In this document: positions 22,066 through 34,000 of the stretch, one piece after another
Layout of the letters: the number at the start of each line of letters is the position of its first letter
Position numbering within the stretch: position 1 is the stretch's first letter
Assembly (NCBI RefSeq): GCF_001949145.1
Contig: NW_019091461.1
Coordinates: 744,001-808,000, forward strand
Length of the DNA: 64,000 nt
Direction: 5' to 3'
Source of the DNA: Acanthaster planci
Taxonomy: Eukaryota > Echinodermata > Asteroidea > Valvatida > Acanthasteridae
Notes under the pieces: generated by a model
Told to the model about the DNA's origin: nothing
Database searches by the model: none
Seen by the model: the letters and a program-made list of their open reading frames with translations, nothing else
Program-made: the position numbers and the translations under genes

Positions 22066-25000
22066 CTGTAAATACAGATGTGGATTAAGTTTCTTTTTGA
22101 GTCTGTCATTTCACACCAGGCAATAAATCAAGTAAACATTGGAATGCAGACATATTTAATGGGTTGAACTTTAACCAGTGAACAAATTCTAACAATGGCA
22201 TATGTAACTCCACAATGAACGTATTTTGCCTTCCATATGCTGAATAAAAGATGAATGCTGGCATTATTGGAGATAATGGAGATACCTGAGGGTGCTGAAA
22301 TCTTGAAATTTATTTCAAATACTCTTATGACAAGCCACACTAAAGTTACTCAAACTTTCAATAAAGGTGCCAAATTATGATATGACAGGATAAATTACCC
22401 CTGACTCCAGGAGCCTGTGTTGGCCCCTGCCTGTTTCCATTCAGCAGAGTCTGGGTACCCGACGCGACTGTCTTTCCTCCTTCCTCTCCGCTCCGTCCCT
22501 TGAGTCTCGAGCTCTGGCCCTGCGCCTCGCCTTGGTGCCGGGGGGCCGCGGCCCAGGTCCGCGGGGGCTCAATCTTCCTGGGCATGACGGGCAGGGCGGG
22601 GCTGGTCTCAAAGTAGTTGTTGGAGTGCCTCTGGAAGTGAGGCAGCTGGGCTAAGCTCTCCCGGATGGGGTCCGGGTCCCTGGTGGTTACGCCCGCTGTG
22701 GGCGACCCTGAAAGCTGGTTTAGTATCTGGGATTCAACAAAGTCAAGCCTTGGGTAATGTGGGGCACGAAAGGCTTACATATCTTTGCCTTGAGGTTCAC
22801 GTCAGCATCTCAAATGTCTGAACTACCAGGCATTTAAGATGAATATTTAAAGGTCCTAACTTATCTGTGTAAAGTGTCGGTCACTGCCAGCAAATTCAAA
22901 TACATGTGCATGTACTTGAGAGTAAAACTATCATGTAACTATTACCACTATTGCGTTCATCCAAAACTTTTCTTCTCAAAGCATTAATATTTTTTGTCCA
23001 AACACTTCCATGATCGTAGGGCCAAGGCCGTTCGAATATTCGACCTTCAATTTGATAGAGTATCCGAATATTCGGTCGTACCAACCAGCAGATTGTTGAT
23101 GAACAAACCAAGCACAAAATCAGTTGCAATGACACACACAATGTACAGTATGATCAATACAGTAGCTTCTCACATCTAGGAATATCTCCAACCATGATTT
23201 AGCAAGATTTAAGAGATGAACAAGACTTCTGCCCTGTTGAAAACTTCTATTCATTTTAAATTGTTTAAAGAATAATTTACTTTTTAAATCATTGTAAGAT
23301 TTCTGACACTTTTCATTTGCATCTACTTGAAACAAGCTTCCACAGTGCAATTTTTATGACTTCAAACATAAGAAAATTTTTCCTTCCTTTTCATAAATTT
23401 TGCATTCAATATTCAAATTTGAAAAATAATATTTGAATATTCGACAATCGATCAAATATATACATGACCGCTGAGATCGAGTCAGGGGACCAGCAAGTGA
23501 ATCAAATCAAATTACTGCCCGGATAAACTTTTACACAAAGTGAAGTCAATTACAATAGTAACATGTAAATAAATTGGTCCTTAACGCCAAGTCTGCGTAT
23601 ACTTGAGAACTAGGTCAATAGGGTTACAGGGAAGGAAGACTATACCCAGCGACCAATGGAATCTGTCAAACTATAAGGTTGGTGCTTCCACTCATTCCTG
23701 AGGATAGTTTTCCAGGCTTTGCTAATATGAAGGAACTGAAACTGTGCTGCATAGTTTGGTAGGAATGCCAATTTTCAGCTGAATGTGTACAAAAATTGCA
23801 TTTTTGTTCAAGAGAAACTGTATCATGTGTGCCTCTGCTCTGAGCTCAGTCCACAACGAGGCTTTGTCCGAATGTTGTGGCTGTGGCTAGAGATGACATG
23901 TCTGGCTATGGGGGCTTCTAGCTAGGGGCTGCAAGCCTCTTCCCATCGACTTGTAAGATACTCCAAGTCACAGCCAGTTGATTTGGACATGACCCATCTC
24001 CTGTTCTACCGCACACCTACCCTCGTTTTCATATCCGGTTTGGGTGGTGGCGTTGTCACCCTGGGTGTCACTGACTGTTCGTCTTCCGAGTCCTCGTCGC
24101 TATCGTAGGCAAAGCCTTGGGTTATCGCACCAGGAATGATGTTCCTCCGGTGACCTGCCGAGCAAGACATTGAACCAGATAAAAACGAGCTCCCGGTTTA
24201 CTGGCAAATTTGTATTGCTTCAGCACTCACAGAAGGAACTTGGTGGCCACTTTAGTAAGTGTGACCCGATTACATTGACTCTCTTTGGAATTATTCACTT
24301 AGGTACTTAACATTTCCTCAATCAGAGTGGTGTGGCTTATCCGAGCTGGTGCTTGCCAATGCCAGAAGAAACCTTGACAAGTTCCCTGACCTAGCAATAT
24401 GTTAGGAAAGGGGGTCCCCCTTGATGAAAACAAAATATGATGGATACCCGTCTATTTTGAGATGCTGAGCAAGGGTGTTTTCTACACGTTAAAAGTCAGC
24501 GTAATCAAAGTTGAGCGAAAGAGGCGATCAATAAGCACAAAAATATGGGAAAAAAAATTCAGGGGTTAAAATTCTTCCAAAACATAACACGCCTGAGAAA
24601 TCTGGAAGGAAAAGGCGATATTGGACATGTCAGGTATTTGTCAATATGAAGGGCAGAATTTGAAAATTAATAAAAATAAGTTCAAAACTTCCAGACAATT
24701 TCTGACATTTTCGGAAACACTAGCAGCTATTGGACACAGATGTTCTCTCAACTACAATCTTTAAGTCTGGGAACCAGACTGGTAGATACCCCATACAATG
24801 AAGGAATGGCAAGTACCACACCATTACTTTTTTGCTGACCACACTCTGTTAGGGTCCTTCCTTTATCTTAAAAAATTCTCCACTGTCCAAGAAACCGACG
24901 ACACATCCATTGTGCATCAAGGCGCATTGAGCCCCATTTCAGAAAAACAGTGGAATCCCCCTTTAATTCTACAAAGCCCTCCAAAACCGAATGATGGAAT

Positions 25001-28000
25001 TTGAAGGATTTGGGAAGGTTAGAATGAAGCGTGAAACAGAACTGCGGAGCTAAGTTTCTTGCCATAAAGACAGAGTATAGAATCGTGAGGTGGATGACGT
25101 GTTGAACCTTTCAGAGTGGTGTATCAGGACAAAGTCACGCTCTGAAGCATCCCATCCAACCAAAGTTGAGATTAACGTGGAGGGGGGGGTCCTTGCCGAC
25201 AGTGATGTTGAGTACTATTGATGTTGAGTATTTTTCATGTTACAGAAACTCATGCAAGTCTGATATTTTTGTCCTACCCTGCGATATCTGGACTGGAGCT
25301 GGTTGTGTGTTATTAGTGACAGGTGCTGTCCTTGGAGGTGACGCGGATCGATGTTTTGGCTGAGGGGAGGTCAGGACAGCACCTCCTGCATAAAGACGAA
25401 CAACAAAATAGCCACATGATAGATGATAAATCACAACAAATAAGTCATCCAATCACTTCTGATATTTCTTTCAACCAAGACTGGGGTCTGAATAGGTCAG
25501 AACGTTACTAGTTTGACTACTCTCTAAATTTTTATGACTTTTGTATAAAAACTTCAGTCATCTCTGTTTAGGTATATATGGAAATAAAGACAGTACTCAA
25601 ACAAATCTCTCAGAATTTTTGCAAAAGAAATCTTTCAAGGAAACTTTCAGATCTCTCTCCAAATTTCTCTCCAAATGAAATTTATTGCTTCTGGAATGCT
25701 TTTCTCAAGTTCATCCAGAAACTTTCAGGGGGGCCAAAGTTTACATCCAAAATCCAACAAATTCTGAGACCCATATTCAGAGAGCTGGTGCAGAGGATAG
25801 TGTTTACTCAGAAGACAACGAGTGTGTGTTACTCGGCAAACTCAGCCATAACTAGCCATTATGGCATTTGAATTTGTTGTTTGGACTTGCTTTCTGAATA
25901 TTTTATCAGCAAGTAAAATTACTCCGCACTATTTTCCTCTTAAGGGGTATTTGCATGATGTCTGGAACTGTCATGCACTTACCTGTGGCTGGAGTGGTAC
26001 GGTCCAGGTGGTGCCGTTTGGACAGCCCCTCTTCCCGCAGTCTCGGCGTGGGCAGCCTCCCCTGCTCGTCAATGGTCTCAACCTCGTCCGAGCTGGGTGT
26101 GGCTGACCCTCTGTAGCCCTCTGGCGTTGGGATACTGCCGATGCTGCGTGGACGCAGAAAAACTCGATGTTAGCAAATTGGTCAAGAAGTCGTAATTAAT
26201 TGAGATTTCTAGTTTTGGAGGGAAATGTAAAGAGCCTAAAATTTGGTAATTGAGAGAAAAAAAAGTTGCTGAAAAGAAACCTCAGACACGGGCCTCCATC
26301 GGATGTCACACTGTCACCTTATACTTCTACCTTAAGTGTTCCAAGTACAGATCACTGGGCCTCCATCGGATGTCACCGAACGCAAGAGTAAATGAAGTTG
26401 GCTAATATCACATTCTCTAAGTACGTTCACACAGTAACATTCTTCTTTGTGTTACCTAGATTCGTGATCGCCATCGTCCAAAGGTTGCGGTGCACCATTT
26501 TTGACTTCATCGTTGTTGCTCTGTGGCCATGCAAGGCGTCTATTCACTGGCGGTGAATCTGCTGGCTTACTGACAGGTGCTGGCTTGCTGATTGGTGCTT
26601 CCTGGTTGTCTTTGTTTCTGCAAAAGGTCATTTGAATAGATTGTTAACCTCGTCTTTCACGACTGCAGTCTACAAACCCTTACAGTGTTTTGCAAGTCCA
26701 CGTGCAGAGGGTACACTGAGAGTCTACCAGCAGTGAAGTCCTTTATACATGTCAAGATGAGACAGCGTATGTCCGACCCTGCCAGAATTGGGCAAAGTAC
26801 GAAGACAAACAGCTGAAACTGAAACAGGAGAGAGTTTCATCAACTTTGAGATTTGGGGAGATATGTGATGATAACGTGTAGTGTTTAAAATGTTTTGTAC
26901 AAGTTTTAAACTCAAATTTCAACATAAAATGCATTCTTCCACTAAACTCAAACTTTCATGGCATATTTCTAATTGATGTCATTTTCACCAGCCCCATTCG
27001 AGATGTTAATAACTTTACTTTTGGAATATCAAATTCCCCCAAACAGAGAAAGAGTTGAAACACATGTAGTAAGAGCAGCATTTATCACTCAACACTGACT
27101 CTTGCTCAAATATGCCTGATTTTGACCAACGGCATACGTCTGATCATTCGCCAATTGGCTACACATACGGAATGAAATCACAATGCTAACCTGTCCTTAA
27201 GTCCAGTGTCGACAGACGGCGCGGACAGTGAACTGACCGTGCTAGTGGCCGTGCTGCTCTCGTCCCACAGCCGGGCCTGGCTGGCCAGGATTTGCGCCAG
27301 GTGCTCCCGGGAGAAGTGGGTTCCCCGGGCCCTCTTGCGGTAGTCGTCTGCCTTCTGACGGAGCTCCAGGACCTGTGGTGCCAAAAACGAAAAACAATTC
27401 CCCATGAAGTGGAGCGGCACGGCTTCTTGCAACAAATTGTTCTTTTTTTTTCTTTAATTCTGATCGGCAACTGTCTCTAGGTTTCACGGTTTTCTTTAGC
27501 AGGAAAATATCAAGTATTCACTGAGCTGAAATTGACAACACCAAAAATTTCTTTGGGTCATTTAACTTCGAATTCCAGGGCATTTCAGCCATGAGCTGCT
27601 CAGTAAATAGTTGATAAAACATCAAACTGGGTAAATGTCTAGTGGCCAGACCATAGTAGAAATTACCGGGTAGCGAAACTGCACGCCGCACAAGCCACCG
27701 ACAGAAATGTGGCCAGAAGCATAATACGTGATCCCTAAAGATTGGGCAATAACATGTTTGACCTTGCACGCAAAACCTTTCTGTGCTCAGCAAATGTGTA
27801 AGCTCGAAATCAAGGGTGCCTTGTGATTTGTGACCTGTCACGACAAAATGAGCATTAAGTTGCATCCAGCTCTTTCTGATTTTGAGGGTTCAAGCTTCAA
27901 AGTCATATTGAAGCGGAGGTCAATTTAGGTTTTTTTTTAATATTTGGAAAGAGTACTCCATCTCCTATGTAATTCCAAATATTTCGCAGGAAAATATACT

Positions 28001-31000
28001 TTAAAATGTCATTCTCACAGCAATTTTGATGACAGCTTTATTCGTGCCTGGTCAGAAATGTTGAAACGATGTTGGAAACAAAGACGCCAAGCGGCCAAAT
28101 ATGATGTCACATTGTCACCTTATACTTCTACCTTAAGTGTTCCAAGTACAGATCACTGGAAAGTTCCTTTTCTGCTGAGTTAAAAAACACCAATATCTCA
28201 AGTTTTGAAAATTTTGATCAGCTTTCAGCTGATTTTGTGGTGACAGGTCAAGTTTTGTATGAACTGTTACCCTAGTATCACTTCCTTACCTCTGCAAACC
28301 AGTTGGGTTGGGCATTTCTCCTGTCTACGGAGCTATCATCTTTGGGTGTGATGTGGGGAGGGTCTGCCCCTTTCCATATGCCATTCTCGTAGCGATATAT
28401 GTCTGGTTCTTTGAAGTTGGACGCGTACTCCGATTTCCATTTTCTAGATGGAGATTTGAAAAGTAATATACATAGCTGGTAAAGCCTAATTCATTGGTGA
28501 AAAAAAAAGCATAAATGGGCACAGAAGATTGCCTGCCCAACTGCGCTAAGCTAGCATCGATATTGGGTAAGCAATGCAGGCTAAATGATAACCAACAGTG
28601 CTATTGTTAAACTTGAAGCATCTCATCGAGACCTTATCGCCTTTAGGGACCGTATGGCCTTTGGGGACCGTATGGCCTTTGGGGACCTTATGGCCTTTGG
28701 GGACCTTATGGCCTTTGGGGACCTTATGGCCTTTGGGGACCTTATGGCCTTTGGGGACCTTATGGCCTTTGGGGACCTTATCGCCTTTGGGGACCTTATG
28801 GCCTTTAAGGACCTAATGGCCTTTGGGGACCTTATCACCTTTGGGGACCTTATCGCCTTTACACATGCAATTACCATACATCCCAATGGTAATTGGTTGT
28901 ACATGCTCAGTGCCGCCTACGCCAAGTGTCCACGAACCAGTGAGTACATGCTGTCTGCTCCTGCAAAAGGGATGTCGTTGCTACGTTAAAAAACATGCCA
29001 TCTCTTGTTCAGGCCTGGTGAGGGTTTCTCAAAGCCCGCGTGTGGATCTTGGTCATTTCACTGCCTTGCTCTCACCTTATGGTGGTGGAATGTGGAAAGA
29101 ACGGCTTAGCTGGGTTCTGGGCCGACTTCAGTAATTTCAGGTCGTCGTGTGCGTACATCGATGGCACCCCCGCTGGCCGCATCTTGTCTGGAGTCAGACT
29201 AGACCGCTTGGACTTCTTGCTCTGAGGAGACAAATGAGTGTGCATAAACCTATGGCATTTTGCACGATGCAAACACACCCAAGCTTGGCGGTTATGACTG
29301 AAAAGGCAATATGCCTTTTGCCAGTTAAATTTGAACAAAATCTGGTACACAGTAGACACTGTTGCTATACCTCGTGATTCCGGGCAAGCTTTGCATAGCA
29401 ACCACCATCTCTGGCATGGACTGGTTCCTTTGTGCCCTTCTTATGCATTGAAAACAGTGTGTGTGTGTGCAAGGCGTCTCTTATGTAACTAAGCAAAACT
29501 TTGCCCCGAATGATGAGGTATAGCAACAGTGTCTTTAGTATGGAGAATTCAAATTGTTATGTTCACATGATTTTAAAGAACTCAGTGTACCCGATTTGAT
29601 TCAAATTTAACCCACAAAAGGCTTTACAAATGTCCCCATGGATGCAATGTTACAAACAGCTTGTCCAACTCAAGCAGGAGCACCACCTCATTGGTCGACA
29701 AGAGCCATGTTGGTCAGGAGTATTCATTTTTGTTAGCAGCAATGTGACTGTAATGCTTACGTTTCCTAGTTGTTCATGAACCAGCAATGTGCAGTTAGTA
29801 CCAAAGGAGCCTCCGTTGCCAAGGAAATAGCGCCCTCTCTTGGTCCAGCTCGGATCCCATTCCAGGTCAGGAACACACTGAGAACTCTACATTTCCAACA
29901 AAGCGCAGCTTCAAGACAACTCACCTTAGTCTTGACCCTGTACTTGGCTTTGATCTCCCTCTCGGCGTTCTCCATCAGCTGCTGGTGGGCAGTGGAGGAC
30001 CGGCGCCGCACCGGCGACCAGTCTCGGAACTGCAGTTTGTACTCACTACGTCGAGGAATCTTGTCCGGGACGAAGGGGTTGATGTTGGCTTGAGACTTGT
30101 ACACCATCTGAAGTCGATGAGAAAGACACAGGGTCTTTGTAATGCTGTCTGATGACTGCAACACTTTGAGATGGTTTCTCTTTGAGTCAACTTGAAGTTA
30201 GTGTCGTATAATTGAAAGTGCTGAGAATTAATACAAAATGTACAGGCTAGATCCCCCCACCAGCAAAAAATGGAATTTGCCAGTAAGAATTCCTTCTGAA
30301 CATTGAGCTGTATGCTACCTGTTCTGCAGCCATGAGTGGGGATTCCTTCGGCAGAGCGTTCCTCCATTCGTAGTTTCGCTGGTATTCTGAGAGATACTTT
30401 GCTGACTTGGGTCGTGTGTCCTTGATGCCTGCTTGGTACTGCAGGGCAACGTTTGGCTGTTAAACGACCAAAAAAAAAAAAGTGGGAAGGGGAGGGAAGG
30501 AAATTAACAGGGCTAAAAAATCCCATCTCAAGAATAAACAAGATCCCGAAATGACCACCCTGTAAAGATGTGACGATGTCACAGTGAAATTGATGGCACT
30601 CGGTGTGCTTTGTGGAAAAGATGAGTGAATACCTCATGCGGCATCACTGTGTTAAGTTCGGATGCTTTCATATAAAGGCGCTACTATTGAGGTATTTTTC
30701 AGTCAATGAAAGTATTCAAATTTGACAGAGGACATAATCTTTGTCCAAAACAATGCCCATTTACATCTATTCCATTTTATACAGCAAAGAGAGGACACTT
30801 TCTGGTTGTTTTAACAGCAGACCCTGCAATTTACCTTAATTTCCAAAAAGCTACAAACAAAACAGAAGAAAATGACAACACCGGTCTGACTACAAGCTGA
30901 TGTGCAAGAGATGGGCTTGGTTAGACTGCCACAAGACATATAACAGGCTTTCACACTAGACGAATCCCATGGGAATTTCCCGGGAAATTGCTGAGGAAGA

Positions 31001-34000
31001 CATTCCTGGGGAAAAGCTTTCCCCTGGAAATTTCTTTGGTAGTGTGAACAGACCAACCAAAAATATTTACGCCTGTTTGGGAGTGAGGTTAAAGGAGAAA
31101 ACCCAGAGGTTTAGCATTTTTCCCGGGGAAAAGCAACTAGTGTGAATGTCGGTGGGTTTGAACTTATCTTGAAAGGTCACAGGGTCACAAACAGCACGCC
31201 AAATAATTCGCGCGGTAACATAGTATTGTGATGCAGTACCTTTCAAACTCGCAATGTCAACTTGGCATTGCACAACGTAAACAGCAACAGCTTGTGCATG
31301 CGGGCGCGCGGCAATTTGGGATTGGACTTCCGCCCACAATTCATTTGGGAACTTCCGGATGGGCGCCCTCCGTTGACACGTTTCCCAGGGTTTGATTGTC
31401 AGTGTGAAACGACCCTGCACATTCCTGGGAAATAGTATCGCTGGGAGTTACCAAAATGGGTCTAGTGTGAACGGTTGCTGGGCATTTGGTGGGGTAAAAA
31501 ATCCCTGGGATTTTCCCGGAAATTGGCTCTGCAGTGTGAAAGGCCTTATGAGAAAAAAGGAAAAAAGGATGCACTTGTACAATTTACATTGAAGACACTC
31601 GGCAAAAACAGATCAAAACATGAACACAATACTATACCTTTGTTGTGTGTTTATGTGCAGGCTTGGAGGTGTGTACTGCATTCTCTCTGGTGTCTCTTTT
31701 CCCCGGCGAACTGACATCCTTGTTATTGTTGACGTTGGTCTCTGCACTGTCTGCGGGTCCCTTGATGGCAGAAGTCGCGTGACTATTCGCAGACTTCAGA
31801 CTAGCTGCAGTGTACGTCTTGTTCTTAATTGGTTCTTTGTTCTTACTTGGCTTTGTCTGTGGGGCTCTGTAGAAAACAACAAAGTTATGGTAGCAACCAT
31901 GAACGACGCTCTACGCCCGCGCAAATATTCCAGTGTGAACTCAGAAACCTCATAGGATCCAGGAAGATTTGAAGCAAATATGTGCAGAGCGTTAGGGAAA
32001 AAGAAGGCAGAAAATATGTTAACCATAACCCTCCACGGTACTTTGGCCACAACCCCTGCCAGACACGTCAGTCTGCATCATTTGTCAAAGTGGCTTGCCT
32101 GCCCAGTGTGACATGATCCCAACAGGTCAACTCTCCCCAAGGCCAAACAGCTTGGGAGTCTGTGGTTGTGATTTACCGCAAGATCCATCAGTGGCATTGT
32201 TCAATGGGACTAACTCCCGTTGTTTCAACATGACCAGTTTGTTGGGCTGCTGTTGATTGCCCAGGGCAGTAAAATGCACCAGACTTTGACACCTGTTGCA
32301 CTATGCTGCATCTGGCAGGGTTTAGGGTTAATGAATGAGAACAGACTAAAGTCCGGCAGGATGCAGCTGTAGCCACCTGTCAAGAGACAGAAGCTAACAC
32401 ACAGAACAAGCAAGACAGCTACTCGTGGTAAACCGAAAAACTGTTTCTGAATTCCCCCTGGAACCCGCAAAATGAATCTTCAGGCCATTTTTTTGTATAT
32501 TTGGTTTTAAAGAGTATCTCGCAATTCGCAACGGTTCACTATAGAATGAGCGACTGTTTTACTGGGAACAAGGCATTCCCGTTTGAGCACTGCCTCAGAA
32601 CACAATATGCACAGAGCAGACTGTTCCCACATGGCAGGAATGTTCCGATAGAATGTCCAACAGATGGAAAGCATTCTGGGATTAAGATGCCCTCTTCTTT
32701 TACATGAGAAAGAGCTCTTGGGTTTGACGCATCACTCAGTATGGCATCCAGGTGAAAATACCTGGGTGAAAACTGTTGAGGGTCCCCATTGATTTACTTC
32801 GTACAAGGTGCTTTTAACGAGCCTTTCGCTGAAAAATGGCTCTGGCCACCTGTGAGTGACTTTGTTAGGTTGGGTCAAAGTTTGTATTTACAAAGCAGCC
32901 TCAGCCTGGTTACTCACTTGGGTGATCTGCTACTTCCCTCCCTGCTCCCTCCGATTTTGTATGTCTTCAGGGGTGTCATGGGTATGATCCCCGTGCCCTT
33001 GCCTCCCCCGATGACGAGCCCCTTCCTCTTGCCGATTTCGTCGTCTGACCCGGTGACATCGCCATAGAACTGCTGGGTCGTGTAGGTCACCTTCTGGTTG
33101 GGCGGGAGAGGATAGCGCTTGTGCTGTAATGGGGGCTCCTGCTGGCCTGATGATATGGGTATCGACACAGAGGAGAAAGTTACAGTTTGGTTCCATCCAG
33201 GATTCAATTTCACAGTGCTGTTAAACTTACAATTTGATGCTGAGACAGGCTCTGTGCATTTCAAGGAGACGGTGAACAGAAACCTGGGAGAAACATTTGC
33301 TCAACATAGTCACAAAACAATGGAAAGCTCTATGCCCACGCAACCGTAAGCACGACCAGGCCAAGCACCGCCGTGAAATAGTGCTTAAGGCTGGCAAATT
33401 TTTCTGCTACAGTAAGCATGACTTTTAATTTTCGGCTGTTAAGCAGCTCTGTGGCCCAGGGCTGCAGTGGAGTCTGTCACAGGTACAGTTGCTGGCCCTT
33501 TCACAGGCTGAGTCACGAGCCAAGTCACTGGTAAGTACATGCAGCTGGATGAGCACTGACAAGGGAACACATCTGCCACAGTCTCAAGCCAAGTCACGAA
33601 GTACTGTAAGCTTGCGACTTGGTTTGAAGGTACAGTCCATCATTTGTCATTTGCACATTATGTTCCTTTCAGGCAACAGAATTTCTCAAAATCTAAAGAT
33701 GGGTTCCTACATGAAAGAATAAACCTGATGAAGTTTCAACTCACTGAACACTGCATATTCTAAGAAAAACAATATCGCACTTACCAAAATCAGCTGACGA
33801 TAGACCAGCAGTTGGTGACTTCTGCTCGGGAGAGGGTTTGAAGGACGACGATTTCACAGATTCATGCCAGCGGAACTTCTTCTTGTACTCACTCAATGCC
33901 TACAAAGTGAAAAGAAAAAGTAAATGAGAGAGTGGACTTTGTGCTACATGAGAGCAACCCTCTGTGGTTACGACAAAAGGCTACTCAATCTTGTCAATTC

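Noticed and set aside
28630-28860. CRISPR-like array
   Set aside because: Units are contiguous 18-mers without spacers, in an animal intron.
28585-28989. Long frames encoding GDLMAF-, PLGTLW- and KAIRSP-type repeat proteins
   Set aside because: They are products of the 18-bp tandem repeat being open in several frames on both strands, inside MDM1 intron 7.
29975-30637. 220-codon minus-strand frame overlapping MDM1 exons 5 and 6
   Set aside because: It is a different frame from the conserved MDM1 reading; it only spans exon and intron by chance.
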